DNA of 64,000 nt from Ceratotherium simum simum (lineage: Eukaryota; Chordata; Mammalia; Perissodactyla; Rhinocerotidae): assembly GCF_000283155.1 (NCBI RefSeq), contig NW_004454171.1, forward strand, positions 14,700,009 to 14,764,008, given 5' to 3'. A model generated the notes under the pieces. It saw only the letters and a list, made by a program, of their open reading frames with translations. It searched no databases and was not told the DNA's origin. Made by a program: the position numbers and the translations under genes. Positions 1 to 12,734 of the stretch are shown in pieces; the stretch's first letter is position 1; each line of letters starts with the position of its first letter.

Positions 1-526
1 ATATTTTTATATGCACACAGGAGTCTTCATAAGGAAAATGAAGACCCAAAGAAGATGTTTAGGCCAAAAGCTTATATATCTTTTTAAACAAACAAGAATA
101 AATTGTGGGGATGTGACAAGACAAAGGGGCTTGGGCTAGGGGCAATAAATTGTGGGACAGTGACTAGGAAATATATGAGGGAAACTAATGGAAGATAAGG
201 ATTATTTTAGTTATTTTTTTTGTACAGATCCTTTTTGGTGTCAACTCCCAGTTTCCAGTGACAACAATATTCTCTTCCGGGTGCAGGGAGGGCACATTTC
301 CCATGGGAAATCTCATGACCTGCTGTTAGGTAGAAAGAGGGAGGGCAGAGAGAGCTCTTGCTGCGTCTACGGTTTCTCAAGTGCCTTCCACTCAAAATAA
401 TCGATATGCCAAAGTGACAATATTTTGAGGTGGCATATTCTGAACCCCTTCAATACTTTTCTAGAAACTGTTTATTTTCGGTAATACTTTTTTATGACAC
501 ATACTTTTTATAATATATACTTTTAA
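1..526. other. No gene; possible unclassified interspersed repeat
   Basis: No coding potential is supported; short open frames overlap on both strands. The text around 50-450, including the block GGTGGCATATTCTGAACCCC near 430, resembles an interspersed LTR-like repeat, but I could not name the family. Confidence 0.3.
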
Positions 527-750
527 AATTATTTATTGAGCACCTACTATGTGCTAGGCATTGTTCTATGCACGTTAAACCATATTCACTCATTTTATTC
601 TTGTAAAAACCCACCAGGTAAGAACTATTATTATCTTCATTTTATGGATGAGAAAACTGTAAAATTTTAATAATTCGCCTGAGGTCACATAGCTAGTAGG
701 CAGAGGAGCAGTGTTCGGATCTCTAGACTGCGCACTATTAGCCTTTTCTC
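527..750 (-). repeat. MIR SINE
   Basis: An antisense MIR. It has the TTTATTGAGCACCTACTATG end, the TTATTATCTTCATTTTATGG core and the GAGGTCACATAGCTAGTAG segment in the order expected for the reverse complement of the consensus. Confidence 0.85.
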
Positions 751-1094
751 TATAATGATCCTGGCTTACTCGGCCACATCCTGTCATAGGCTGCTGGCTT
801 CCTTCATGCTCCAACTGTGTACAAGGCTTCCTTTGCATCAGGGCCAAACTCCAGGCAGATCCCCTCTGCCCAGTGTGGCATGGTGGCCAACAGGTAGGAA
901 AGGACTTCTGTCCTCTTGGGGTTCTTCCCCGGCATTTATGAGAAAAATATGTAACCAAGTAATTTGTTTTCTCTTTCAACAGGAATCCTTGGTTAAACAA
1001 TTACTTCCTCACATAGGACTGGGGGCACATGGCAAGCTGCTTCCGTTCCCCTTTCCCCACCCCCAGGGCAGCCAGCCTACTCATATACCTCTTT

Positions 1095-1270
1095 CCATTT
1101 TTATCAAGTCCATTTTCTTCATAGTACTTATCACAGTGCTTACTTATGTCTATTTACCTCTGTGCTTCTCTCTCTAATGTTTATCTCCTCCACTTCCATA
1201 AGCGCAGGAAATGTAATCTATTTCATCACTGCTGGATCATCAGCAAGTTTTCGTAGTGAAAGCTGGGGCC
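1095..1270 (+). repeat. L2 LINE 3'-end fragment
   Basis: Matches the L2 3' region: an ATAGTACTTATCACAGTGCTT block, then a CTCC...AAGCGCAGGAAATG block. Diverged. Confidence 0.5.
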
Positions 1271-1274
1271 AACT

Positions 1275-2690
1275 TGCTTTAACTATACTCAGTTAGTTAT
1301 CTGTTTGCTAAAGTAGTTAAGTAATGCATTGCTAAAGCCCACCCTATAGATAACATCTCTGATGCTTGGGTCACCATGGTAATGGGTACCGTGCTTTAGT
1401 TTTTCAGGAACTGAGAGTCGACCCCTTGTCCAGTTCAGGCCTGTTGAGACCACCAACTCATCAACTGGGCCTGCATGGATGACTGATAAGTGACCCTTTG
1501 ACATCAAGGAGCTGAAAACTCCACCTGCAGATCATAGTAATGCCACCATTTTGTGATCATGCGTCCTATGAAGAGCCATGAAGCTTGACAACACTTGTGA
1601 AGATCATCAATTACCTCGCTTCCCCCTACCTCCAATCATCTATTCCCATTTCAGACCACCCAGCCCCCTTATCCCACAAATATTCCTAATCTCCATTTTT
1701 CGAGGAGGCAGATTTGAGATTGGCTCTCTCACCACCTTACTTGGCTGCTTTGTGATTAAAATACTTTCTCTTTTCAAATTCGTTGTCTCAGTGATTGGCA
1801 TAACTGTGTGGCAGGTAAAATGAATCTGGTTCGGCAACAGTAGGCCATTCATAAATATTTTTCACATGAATAAATGAGCAAAGAAATGAATGACTGAATC
1901 CCTTACCTGGATTTCTCCTTTAGGGAAGGGAAAGTCTAAAATAGGGGTGAAAGGGGCAATGCTCAAGAACCAAAACAAGTGATTTAGGAAGACAAAGAAA
2001 AGGACCATTTAGAGTGATGCATAAGCCATGGCAGCCAAAGTAAGCTGCCATTAACCATTATCTTGGTTAATATTGCATGAGATAGATGCTCTATAGACAA
2101 GGTGACCATATGTCCCAGCTTGCTTGGGACAGTCCTGGTTTGCCCCTGTTGACTGGACATCCTGTCTGGTTTAGCATTTGTCTGGGTTAACATGATTAAA
2201 TCTAAGAGACTATCATTGATGACCTATCTCCCTTTCTCTGACTCCTTCCAGACGTGGGTCACTTACTCCTCCCTTTCAAGGATAACACGCCTGTTGCTTG
2301 CTGATAACACTAGGTGTGCTCAGCCTCAGTCCCCGGTCCCCTGACTCTCAGTCTCAGGTGATCATGGGAGAAGCACTCCACGTTGCCACCCCTGATGACC
2401 ACTTGGTGTGACAGCCGAATGTGCCATAGACTCTGCCATTTGCTTCAACATGTACAAAGTTGCAGCTGCAATTGGGGGAATCAGAGGGAAAGAGGGAAAA
2501 TTATAGGTGAGGTGGGTGTGAAATATCTGTGAGAAATAGTGCCTCTTTTCATGCTCAAAAGTATAAACTGAGTGGACATTTTATCTAGAAACCCCATTCT
2601 TTTCTATTTTTAAGCTCATTTTCCCCTTATATTTTTTGTAAACATTTGTGATACTGAATTTTTTGTCTATAAATGGCCTGTCAAACATCT
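1275..2690. other. No gene recognised
   Basis: Contains only short chance open frames. A medium-reiteration motif at 2096-2195 is listed separately; nothing else was recognised. Confidence 0.5.
2096..2195 (+). repeat. Unclassified old repeat with CCCAGCTTGCTTGGGACAG motif
   Basis: The motif GTGACCATATGTCCCAGC followed by GGGACAGTCCTGGTTT recurs, inverted, at 45164-45310. This marks it as an interspersed family. I recognise the pattern as common in mammalian DNA but cannot assign the family with confidence. Confidence 0.45.
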
Positions 2691-2699
2691 GGATTCTAG

Positions 2700-2825
2700 G
2701 ACTCCCTCGTAGATATTGAGCTTCTAGTAGGCCTGAGGTGGGACCCAGGGATCTGCCTTTTTAGCAAGATTACTCTGGGATTCTGACACAAGTGGTCTAC
2801 AGAACACCCTTGGAGAAAAGCATGT
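2700..2825 (+). repeat. hAT-Charlie MITE fragment (MER5-like)
   Basis: The block AGTAGGCCTGAGGTGGGACC, then GGGATCTGCCTTTTTAGCAAG and GTGGTCTACAGAACACCC, follow MER5-type consensus order. The 5' half is degraded. Confidence 0.55.
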
Positions 2826-2829
2826 GTTT

Positions 2830-4350
2830 CCACAGAGGACAGTACATTTCCCATGGCTAGGTGTGGAGGTAGCAAGAATCCTGGGCCTGAGTGAGGATTG
2901 AGGGAGGGGAAAGGAAGGAGCCAGAACCAGCTGTTCAGACTCCTGCTAATTCCTGCCTTGGGTTTGCAGGGCCTCTGAGCAGGAAACTGACGCCATGCAT
3001 CTGATCTGTGGCATATCTTATCACCAAGTGTCTCTAAATATCAACGACGTGCCCAATAGCAAGCACATCCAGTGACATTTCTTCCTGATGTTAGGCCACG
3101 ACTGTTTGAGGCCCTGATGTCTAGTCTGCTTCTACCCATGTTCCTGACCGTTGGTGGACAACGGTGCTTTCTTCAAGCTGGTGTAGATCTCGCTAAACGT
3201 TTAATAGTAGAAGAGTGTTGTGTATGTATGACTTGTGTGTGTGGTGTCTACATGTAGGCACGTATGTGTTGGAAGTTGAAGAGAATAATATTGCCAAGGA
3301 AACCCAAGAATAATACTGATAAAGATTCTTTGCTTGACTAAACATTAGTCAGGCTCTAGAACCTTCTCCTATGTCCATCTGTGCACTTTCTTGTAAATTT
3401 TAGCAAGAACCCTGCTAATTCAGTTTAGTAAGAGTCTTCCATCTTCTATTTCTCATCAGCCTTGGTATCTAATTGAGTTCATCATCCTCCACCATCCCCC
3501 AGGCCTGTCTTCAGCAAAGATCCTGTAAGCTGAGATTAACCAGGATATCCCCTAACCCTCATATCTCCTCTCAATAATTCTCCATCCACTGCCCCCCACC
3601 CTGCTCCTTAGCTGTAAATCCCTACTTGCCTGGGCTATATTCGGAGTTGAGTCTGGTTCTAAACTGAGGTCTCTTTTCTCCTATTGCAATAGTCCTGAAT
3701 AAAATCTTCCTTCATTGCTTTAACTTCTGTCCAGTTCTGTTTTCTCTCGGACAATACTGATATTTACACCAAGATAATATGAACAAGATGCAAATGCTTA
3801 ATCTCAACAGGTGGGAAACAAAAAACTTGATCATGTATTTAAATACGCAAATATGTATTACAGATTTTCATTTAACAGGTACATTTTTCTCTGAGATCTG
3901 AGAACATCCTGTTTTTTTAAAAAATCAATCCATCTGCTGTACTTGCCACGCACAAAAGAAAATGTTCCTAGTTGGATTGATTTTCACTAGTTTAAAGGCA
4001 TTGTGCTGAATTGGTTTTCAACAATAACAGCTACAAAAGTCTACTTTGTTCCTTTCCCAAAAGGCCTGTTGAGAATAGTCCTTGCACGTTGTGGTGCCTA
4101 GATGGTGCAAGAGTGAAGCAGGCCACACAGTCCTGGAGCTGGGTGTCACATCTCTCCACGTGCTCGGGCACGTGCCGTCAGCATGGTGGGCCACACGGAA
4201 ACAAGACAGGCACACACCGCCAATGTTTGAGAACTCTGCAACATATTTCTGCATTAGTAGCTTCTGCAAAGCTAACCGACCAGTGGTATTTGTTAAATGT
4301 CAGTGTTTGAAAAGAACAACAAAGACAGATGTCAGTGAAATTCACAAAGT
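2830..4350. other. No gene recognised apart from the LTR remnant
   Basis: A short GT-rich patch at 3215-3260 and an open frame of about 99 codons near 4011-4310 without recognisable motifs. No splice-bounded exon was supported. Confidence 0.45.
3490..3766 (+). mobile_element. Retroviral LTR remnant
   Basis: A 3' LTR-like tract: pyrimidine-rich upstream part, TAGCTGTAAATCCC (possible TATA region), AATAAA at 3698-3703 and a short T-rich end. The family is not identified; endogenous retroviral origin is inferred from this layout alone. Confidence 0.45.
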
Positions 4351-4354
4351 TCTG

Positions 4355-4445
4355 GAAGCAGTAGTGAGATGCAGCGGAAAGAGCTGTTTACTGGATCAGA
4401 GAACATTGAGATTCGGGTCCTCTCTCTGCCATTTCCTGGGTGTGT
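4355..4445 (+). repeat. MIR SINE fragment
   Basis: GCAGCGGAAAGAGCTGTTTA through CTCTGCCATTTCCTGGGTGT follows the MIR 5' and core order. Confidence 0.65.
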
Positions 4446-4759
4446 GAAAATGTCAGATCTGGGAGGGGAAAACATGAAGAGTAAAATTATGTATTCTGCT
4501 TAATTGTCTAATGTTTCAGAGTTATTTCTATAATTGAGGATGACAATAGCTATTGTATAGCGTTGTCCCAGAGGGACAAGTTAACCCCCATGATGGACCG
4601 TGTACAAAAGCAACTAATCCTAGCACAAAACTTTGGGTATGGGGGTCCCTGAGTCCCCTAGGTGGAAGGGGGTGGAGTGAGGGGAGACGAAATTTGCGCG
4701 TTGAACATGCCTAAGAACCTCCTGGGTGTGGATCTTGGGGTCTGAATTCTTGGGTGTGT

Positions 4760-4975
4760 ATTCCTGGCTCGACTGGTTTCAAGCTGGGTAACCTTAGGCA
4801 AGAAATTGAGAAACTTTGACTCTAAATCTCAGTATCTATAAAATGGGGTGAATCATAATATTTACTTCTCAAGATTGTTGTTAGGGTTTAGAAATAGCAT
4901 CTAAACAAGCTAGGCGAGCGTCTGGTATACATTAGTACTCAGCACATACTAAATGTTATTATCATGATTCCTCTC
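4760..4975 (+). repeat. MIR SINE
   Basis: TAACCTTAGGCAAG, AATCTCAGTATCTATAAAATG and ACTCAGCACATACTAAATGT follow MIR core-to-3' order. Confidence 0.8.
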
Positions 4976-5289
4976 CGGGAGACAGAAGAAGAAATCAACA
5001 ATATTTTATGCACTTCATTAACTACGAACTCTTCGTTTGGCATATTCTGGAATTTTCTCTTGAATTCTGAGACTTTTAGAATTATGATCTAAATGCACGC
5101 TGGTGACTCTTTGTAAACCTTCTCTTTTTAGTCCTTTGTTACGAGTGGGTTCAATGAACTTCTCTCTACAGCATATTTTCTGAAGAACATTTTGAAATGT
5201 AGTTTTCCAAGGGAAAGTTATTATGGGAGAAACAAAGAAGAGTGGGGTGGAGTTAGGTGAGGCAGGGGTTCCCATGGTAAAAGAAAGTT

Positions 5290-5375
5290 TTGGAAACTCT
5301 AGATTAATTAACTAAATTAATTAATTAAACATTTTTAACATTAAAATTTATAATTTAAATTAATTAAATTTTTTT
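5290..5375. repeat. AT-rich low-complexity tract
   Basis: Repeated TTAATTAA/ATTAATT units. Confidence 0.75.
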
Positions 5376-5407
5376 TTCTAAAGAATCTTTCAGAGATCTT
5401 AGTTATT

Positions 5408-5605
5408 TAATAAATATTTATTTAGCCCTTCTTATGTGTCATGCACTGTTCTAAGTGCTTTATAAATATTAACATACTAATCCTTTGAGGTAGAAATAGC
5501 CTCATTTTAGCAATAAGAAAACAGAGAGGTTAAGTACACGGCCCCGGGTCTCACAGCTAAGAATGGGAAAGCTGATACTCCAGTCTCTGGACTCTGCTTT
5601 GAACC
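5408..5605 (-). repeat. MIR SINE
   Basis: An antisense MIR: TTATGTGTCATGCACTGTTC, CTCATTTTAGCAATAAG, CAGAGAGGTTAAGT and TCTCACAGCTAAGAATGG appear in order. Confidence 0.85.
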
Positions 5606-5774
5606 CCTTGCACATGCTAATAGGCAGTTTGAAACTCCAAGAGGGAGCCTGGTCGTCTGACTCTGTAATTCCCTATAGTTTTTTGACCGCAGAACCCACT
5701 TTTTTTGCAGAACACCTATGAGACTAGTTACGTCCATAATTCACGAATCCATTGACCTCAATAAGGGAAGGACA

Positions 5775-5855
5775 TTTACATTTATTGAACAGCTGCTATA
5801 TGCCAGGTATAGTGCTGGGGTTTCCTCCTCACAGTGATAGGTAGTCAGTACACTA
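5775..5855 (-). repeat. MIR/L2-type short fragment
   Basis: TTTATTGAACAGCTGCTATA followed by TGCCAGGTATAGTGCTGGGG; a truncated end of an old repeat. Confidence 0.5.
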
Positions 5856-5859
5856 GCAA

Positions 5860-7995
5860 AGCTTTCACCTAAATATGATGGACTGTCTCTGGATTTGATT
5901 AATAAAGCCTACATGATATGCTATAGACAGGTAGCTCATCCTAGCTGCTGGATCTTCCGGTCTCCCAGACACGACTATTTATGCTATCAGCGAGAAGGAA
6001 ATAAACTAGGTGTTGGAATCGTAAACAACAATCTCAAATTAGATCACAAATCATTTCCTGAAGAGCCAAGCTCACCACTGAGCTGAAGGTATTTGCATTA
6101 ATATACAGCCCAGGGTTCCGACCTTCTCCGGAGATAATTCATCTTCCTGCTCTGGCCCTGCTCAATCACCTCAGGCCTTTTTCCTCCGAAACCCTCCCAC
6201 GACTTGACAAAGCAATGCTGATTGTTCTAGAAGCCACCTCCGTCTTTGTAAAGGGACTTTGTCATCTGTTAGTTGGGAATTTTAATCCGAGGCATAAAAC
6301 AGGGTAAAGGCAAAAGACAGACATAAACATACCATAGTTACCAAATTCTTTAGAAAGTTAAAGAAAAAGGCACATATAGTTTAAATTTAATGGAATATTC
6401 TTTTATAGCCACCTTGGCAGCTGTAAAATATGAAGGCATCTCTGAACTGCAGTGTTTGCTTGATTTAAGATAACTTAGGCTGAACATAGAGGCAGAAAAA
6501 CGGAAAATTGATCAGGACCTCTAGCCTTTCTTATTCCTCCAAACCTAAATGACAACAAAGCCATCATCATTCTCTAAGCAAGTAAGTTATTTTTATAACT
6601 AATTTGTGTTTTATATCTTCCAATTCATTCAAATGTGGTTGCTAAGGCTGATGAACAAATATGTCTCCAACTATTCCTAAATACATGGGCTAAATACATG
6701 TTTTGCTATGTATCATTTGTCTCCCTCTTCAAAACTAAAAATAACTCAGAGAGAATTTTGTTTGTACTGTTTTTATATAAAAGGAAGGAGGGTGTACTTA
6801 TTTTAAATGTGATTGGATTGAACTATAATTTTTATCCAACACAAGCTGGTGCTATCATATTGGTTTTTAAGGTATCCCTAAGAGACTGGGAAAAAACAAA
6901 CAAACAGATCAAGAATAGCAACAACGAGCCCTGAGGACTTAAAAACAAAACAAAACAGAAAGCTACAGTGTCCTAGAATGTTCACTTTCCTGGAAAATTT
7001 TTCCCTTTAAGAAATAGTTTGCAATGCTAACATGTCAAGAATGAGTAGAGGCAAATTTTCCATAAAGCTGTATAACTCCGGAAAAATGTTTTTATAAGGA
7101 AAAAATTAGTTGTACAAAACCATAAGGCTTTGATATTTGATACCAAACTTGGTGATCACACACATTTAGTTAAAGGAGGCTCATTCCTTCCTTTCTTTAG
7201 AAATACAAGGCCATGAACCAAGTAACTTTTTTCTGCCTATACCTTATTAGAAGAGAGGTGAACATCTGACCAAGCGATAATGTATGTATATTTTATGAAT
7301 TTATCTATGTTTTTTCTTCTCACTCTATGGCCTCTTTGCTTTCCCTCCATTCACCAAGGGTTCTGCTCTATACTCATTGCCTCGTGTCAGGGAGGTGGAG
7401 AGCAGAAAATGAAAGTTAAGAAGGAAAATACTTCCCTCTCCAACTTGTTTCTTGCAGAAATCTACGTACTTAGGGATATTTAGATGATTTTCACAGTGAG
7501 GTAAAAAGGACAGAATTGCTGATTGCAGATAACCCAAGAATCTTGGCCAGAAATACTGGGAAAGCTCTTCAGCAATCTAGAAAGAAATTTCCCTTGGCCC
7601 GGTAATGGATAAAAATGGGAGATTCAGAACTTGCCAGAGTCAGGAAGACCGGGGTAAATGGCTGCGTGTTACATCCATGAAAAAGCCGACCATCCCCGAG
7701 CATACCAGTGTGGGGACCACCAACAGCCTGGCGAAATCTAACTAGACTCAAGTAGGTCAAGGGAAAAGACCATCATGAGGGACACTGGGGAGTGTCCAGG
7801 GCTATGAGGTCGTGGTCCACAGAACTGTCCCCTCACCTGACCCTAGCCTTCCCTTGAGCAGTCCTACCCATGGCCTCTGCCCAGAGGGCATGCCAGATGT
7901 CCTTCCTGTCAGAGCCAGTGATGACATCTCAACACCAGACAGCAGCTTGCTCAGTGACAGTCAAGCAATACATTCATTCATTCATCCATTTTAAT
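5860..7995. other. No gene recognised
   Basis: A unique-looking stretch with no coding support. The longest open frame (about 99 codons near 6635-6934) lacks motifs. A (CATT)n run at 7972-7990 borders the L2 that follows. Confidence 0.5.
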
Positions 7996-7999
7996 TAAT

Positions 8000-8490
8000 T
8001 CATCAAATATGTATTGAACAGTCTTGTAGGCACTGGGCAGAGAGAAAAATGAGTCCCTCCCCTCATGGCTCTTACATTCCCTTGAGGAGACCAACAATAA
8101 ACAAATAAATAATATAAAACACATCAGAGAGCCTAAGTGCTATGAAGAAAAATAAAGGTTGGGGGATTAGAGAGAGAAGGGAGAGAGTTCTAAACGTGGG
8201 CTAGTCAGGGAAGGCAGCTGTGAGGAGAGGACATTGGAGCAGAGACTTGACTGCAGGGAGAGATTGTGCCAGCAGGGAAGCCTGGGGGAGGAGGAAGAGC
8301 GTTCCTGGCAGACGGGACAGCAAGTGCTGTGTAAACACCCTGAGCCTGAGCATGGTGGCCTGTGGGAGGAACGGTGAGAAGGCCAGGGCGCTGGGGGAAG
8401 AGGGCTGGCATGTGGCTAGACTGTGAAGAGAAGCCACTGGAGGGAGGAGAGCATAGAGATGACATTTAATAGGCCACTGGACTGTGAATC
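8000..8490 (-). repeat. L2 LINE, antisense 3' region
   Basis: In antisense order: a TATTGAACAGTC...GGCACTGG end, CCCTCATGGCTCTTACATTC, CAATAAACAAATAAATAA, AAGTGCTATGAAGAAAAATA, GACATTGGAGCAGAGACTTG and GGAGGAAGAGCGTTCCTGGC. Together they track the L2 consensus closely. The open frames here on both strands are L2 shadows. Confidence 0.85.
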
Positions 8491-8494
8491 TCGA

Positions 8495-9055
8495 GGACAA
8501 GAATGTCATAGGCAGTGTTCACAACATGCTTAAGTGACCAGGCAAGAGGCATGGAGTTAATCTTGAGTCCCTCCGAGCTCAGGCTGAGGCCTGCTGAGCT
8601 GAGCATGCTGCTTGAAGGCTCTCAGTGTACACTCTGTGCCTGTGTGTTTCAAAGTGAGATATTTTAAAGGTTAACTCTACGGTACAGATTATTGGGAAGA
8701 CTATGTGGTAAAGTGTCCAAAAAAACTTCTGCTACTGATATTTTTAAAGTCTTTAAATTGGGAGACCCCAAAATTTAGAATTAAGGACTTCTAGTCTGAT
8801 TTTTCACCTTGGAATAAATATTCCAGCCCTGTGGACACGGTTACTTCTTTCTTTATTGACTTCCTCTGTTGCTTGAATCACATAGTGGAATCAATAATCT
8901 CCTTCTGTTTCAAGGCCATTGAGCAATGGTTAATTTCTGACACACAAAATGTGGTATCCGTGTGTGCACACCTAATGTTGAGAGTCACTGACAGAATTCT
9001 TGGGGTATCAGGTGCTCACTTCCTTTCTGGTGTCTAGATTAGAGTGTAATCCCAT
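8495..9055. other. No gene recognised
   Basis: No repeat or coding feature recognised. Confidence 0.45.
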
Positions 9056-9059
9056 TAAA

Positions 9060-9305
9060 CGCTGGTTTAGAACATTGTACTCTTCCTTCATAGCTCTTAT
9101 CAGTGCTGATAGCGCTTATCATACTTTTGTTCATGTATTTATGTGTATGATGATTTACACACATAAATAATTTGTTTAATAGCTGCCCCCTGCATCTAGC
9201 CTATAGGCTCGTCTAGTGCAGGGCTGGTTCTGTTTTGGTTATCATTTTATCCCTAGCATGTAGCTCAGTAATAGGCATATAGTATGTACTCAGTAAATTG
9301 ATGAC
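9060..9305 (+). repeat. L2 LINE 3' end
   Basis: TCATAGCTCTTATCAGTGCT, ATCATTTTATCCCTAGCATG and a terminal GTATGTACTCAGTAAATTGA match the L2 3' tail. Confidence 0.75.
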
Positions 9306-9879
9306 CATCTGTTATTAATGATTGGATGTATAAGTGCATTATGGGGAGGAAGTGATGGGAATTTAAAAACAGAGGGGAGAAGCCACAATGGCTCCCACAT
9401 TATCCTTTTCAGTATGGTGATGTCATTGCTGACACAGAAATATCTCCTTCATCCAGTCTGATGCTGGTTAAAGAGCAGAGTGTGGGGACCCACAGGGAAG
9501 TGTCACTGCATCTACTTAAGTGACATCATTTTATAAGGCAAAAATACTTGTCTTGTCAAACAATCTAAACAAATTAGCAGCAGTGTTGTCCAGAGAAGTG
9601 AAATGGCCCTATGAGCTTACGGCTAGAAAAGGGTTCATATTTAGTTTAGCTGTGGAGGTGGGTCCAGGTCAGTGTACCCAGGAACTCTGATGACAAATAC
9701 TCTTGAAATCATATCTGATTAATGGCAAATGTGGGAAGTAGGCCAATTCTCAGATTTGAGACTTTTAAAGTTAAATTTAGGACTCGCACATCAAAGTGAA
9801 TTTCCTCTGCTCTAGTTCAAAGTAGGTATGTGTCCAGGTTTCTGATTGTGCTTTATAAATAAATAATTCTGTGAGGAGT

Positions 9880-10015
9880 GAAAATTTGTACCAACATCTA
9901 CTCCCACCAGCAGTGAATCAATGTGTCCATTTTCTCACATCATCCCCTAAACTGGGCATCATTATTTAGTTATTATTACTATTAGTATTATTATTTACCA
10001 AATTGATAGGCATGA
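9880..10015 (-). repeat. Old L1 fragment, antisense
   Basis: ACTCCCACCAGCAGTGAATC and the T-rich sequence after it resemble antisense L1M 3' text. Short and diverged. Confidence 0.35.
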
Positions 10016-10039
10016 CCCCTGCGAGGTTTCTGTTTGTGT

Positions 10040-11830
10040 GTTTCATGTGGAGGGTGTGCATTCTCTCATATACCTTGTTCTTTTGGACATTGTTGTAGTC
10101 AGCTTTACCGTCCCCTGCCTGCCCTCGTTGCTGTCATCCTCTGATCAACTGACAAAGCTCCCACCGCCAAACCACCACTGCCCACACACTGAAGACTTTG
10201 AGTCTCCCTTCCTCCTCAACACTACTCTGGCCTGGTGATTTCAGGCCCGGGTGACCCAGTCAATGCCCTAGTCTCTCTGTTCTTGACTTTCCGACCTTCA
10301 GTGACCCACTCATCCACCTACTCCCCCCCGCCCCACTTTGTTTTTTTTGCTGAGGAAGATTGGCCATGAGCTAACATCTGTGCTCATCTTCCTCCACTTT
10401 ATATGGGACACCGCCACAGTATGGTTCTACAAGCAGTGCGTCGGTGCACGCCTGGGATTCGAACTGGCGAACCCCGGGCCGCCACAGTGGAGTGCGCGCG
10501 CTTAACCACTTGTGCCACTGGGCCGGCCCCCCTACTTCACCCCCTTGCACGACTCTACCCTGGATCCTATTGTGACCTGGCACTCGTTCACCTCGGAAAG
10601 TTAAATTCATACATTCTCCACACTATCCTTCTAGCTCTTCATCCAGTTACTCTCTTTGCATTTGTTCTTGATCTTGGGGAATATTCAGCTCCTTGCTACT
10701 CTTCTGCTTTCTTGTTATCAGTCGCCTCCTGTCTTAACTTTTACTTTTTTTCATTTTAGTTCAGCTTACATGGTTCATCACTTCAGTCAGTCTTGACTCC
10801 CTTTTCCTCTGTTCCACCCACCTGGAAAAAAAAACCCAACTCTGGAACAATTCACTTCCTACCTCCTCAGTGTCAGTATCTTGGCTCCTCATTTCTGGGG
10901 AGAAAAGCGCACAGCCGTGAATAGTGGTGCCTCTCTACCACGTGGAATCCAGTGTCAACTGAACTTCCAATGATGCCTGATAGTCCTTCCATGATTCCCT
11001 ACTCTACATTCTCTCCTGTTTCCACCACAGCTATGTCAAACCTGCCCTCAATCCCCCAACTGAACCACTTCCCCTCTTAGTCTTAACATATGCTTCCACT
11101 CTCAACTTTTCCAAGGATGTAGAAGCCATCCAACGGGAAGCCCATGAGGCTCCTGCCACCAAACCAATAAACATCTCTATATTTGTCCATATTTTCTTTA
11201 ATGCCTTCTCTATCACATTTCCTTCTGCCGTCTCAGGCTCAATGATCTCATCTTTCCTGAGGTTTCAAACTTTCACTGTTTCCTCACTCCATATTAATCA
11301 GTATTTAAATATTCTTATACTACCCTCATCCAAAAAAATAAATAAATAAAAAAGAAACAATAAAAATCCTTTCCTAGACTCCACATCTTCCTCCAGATAC
11401 TGTGCTATTTTGCACTTCCCTGAAATCACCAAACTGTTTACCATCGGGTCTGCACTTGCTCATTGCATTTCCTCATTTCCGGCTCACTGTTCAATCCACT
11501 AAAAACTGACTTCTGCCTTTGGCAAAACCATTAAGGCTGTTACTAAATCCAAAGGTTACTTCCTAATCTTCGTTTTTCTCAACGCATCAGCAGTTTACAC
11601 TCTCCACATTTGTTTTCTGCCTTGCTCATGACTTTTTCTCAGTTCCCTTTGTGCACTCTCTTCCTCTATCCAATCTTAATAATTGATGTTCATAAAAGTT
11701 TTGCCCTGAATCCTCTTTTCTTCTCTCTCAATGGGCTTATCCACTGCAAGATTCTATTATTGTTTATTTATAACTAATTACTGCTTAATCAGTGTCACCA
11801 ATACAAGTCTTTACCTTGAACTTCAGATCT
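10040..11830 (+). repeat. L2 LINE tract interrupted by an ERE
   Basis: Low-GC, C/T-biased text. Blocks such as AATCCAAAGGTTACTTCCTA, CAACGCATCAGCAGTTTACA and TGCCTTGCTCATGACTTTTT track a degraded L2 open-reading-frame region (the reverse-transcriptase part). Stops and frameshifts are numerous. An ERE lies at 10341-10530 and an AAAT run at 11330-11350. Confidence 0.6.
10341..10530 (-). mobile_element. ERE tRNA-derived SINE
   Basis: A T-run (poly-A tail on minus), then GAGGAAGATTGGCCATGAGC, CCGCCACAG, GGGATTCGAACTGGC (a pol III B box when read on minus) and the GGGCCGGCCCC head. Inserted into an L2 tract. Confidence 0.92.
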
Positions 11831-12305
11831 TGTAACAGATTGCAAAAATGTCCACTGTTCTTTGCTTCTCCTCATATCCTTATTTTTTGCAATGAGACTT
11901 CGTTGTTCCTTCCATCAAGTAGTAGAATCTATTTTTCCTTCCCTTGAACCTGGGCTGGCTTTATGATTTGCTTTGTTGCACAGAATGTGGCAGAGGTGAT
12001 GGTGTGTAATTTTCAAGCCAGATTAAAGATGGCTTGTGGACCTAAAGTTTATCTCTTGGAAGACTGTCACTGCCATGAGAACAAGCCTTGGCTAGTGAGC
12101 TGGAAGTTGAGAGAGCCTGTGGAACAGCTTACTAGGTAGCTGACCTCAGACATGCAAACAAACCAAGCCTAGTCCAGACCAGAGAAACCACCCAGCTGAG
12201 CCCAGACTAAACTGTTGACCTGCAGAATCATTAGCAAAACAAATAATTGTTTTAAACTGTGAAGTTTTGGGGTGGTTTGTTATGCAACAACAGCTAACTG
12301 CTGCA
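11831..12305 (+). mobile_element. MaLR (MLT1-type) solo LTR
   Basis: Begins TGTAACAG. The middle carries TTGCTTTGTTGCACAGAATG, and the end carries CCTGCAGAATCATTAGC, TGAAGTTTTGGGGTGGTTTG and TTATGCAACAACAGCTAAC. Flanks GATCT (11826-11830) and GGTCT (12306-12310) fit a 5-bp duplication with one mismatch. No internal retroviral genes are attached. Confidence 0.8.
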
Positions 12306-12317
12306 GGTCTATCAGTA

Positions 12318-12364
12318 TTTATAAAAATAGCTAGTATTTACTGGGCACATTCTCTGTGCCTGTT
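12318..12364 (-). repeat. MIR SINE, first part (split by LTR)
   Basis: GTATTTACTGGGCACATTCT is the antisense MIR end; the copy resumes at 12735 after the LTR. Confidence 0.75.
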
Positions 12365-12729
12365 TGTCTTAGTCTGTTTGGGCTGCTATAACAAAATACC
12401 ACAAACTGGATGGCTTATAAACAACAGAAATTTGTTTCTCACGGTTGTGGAGGCTGGCAAGTCCAAGATCATGACACTGGCAGGTTGGGTGTCTGGTGAG
12501 GACCCATTTTCTGGTTCACAGATTGTGCCATCTAGCTGTATCCTCACATGGCAGAAGGGGTGAGGGAGCTCTCTGGGGCCTCTTTTGTAACAGCACTAAT
12601 CCCATTCCTGAGGGCTCCACCCTCGTGACCTAACCACCTCCCATGGGCCCGCCCGCTAATACCATCACCTTGGGGGTTAGGATTTCAACATACGAATTTT
12701 GGATGGACACAACTATTCAGTCCATAGCA
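12365..12729 (-). mobile_element. MaLR (MST/MLT1-type) solo LTR inserted in a MIR
   Basis: Antisense LTR with TG...CA ends: TGTCTTAGTCTGTTTGGGCT at the left and a TCAGTCCATAGCA end. A perfect 5-bp duplication CTGTT lies at 12360-12364 and 12730-12734. Landmarks are TTATAAACAACAGAAATTTG, CACATGGCAGAAGGGG and CACCCTCGTGACCTAACCAC. Confidence 0.92.
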
Positions 12730-12734
12730 CTGTT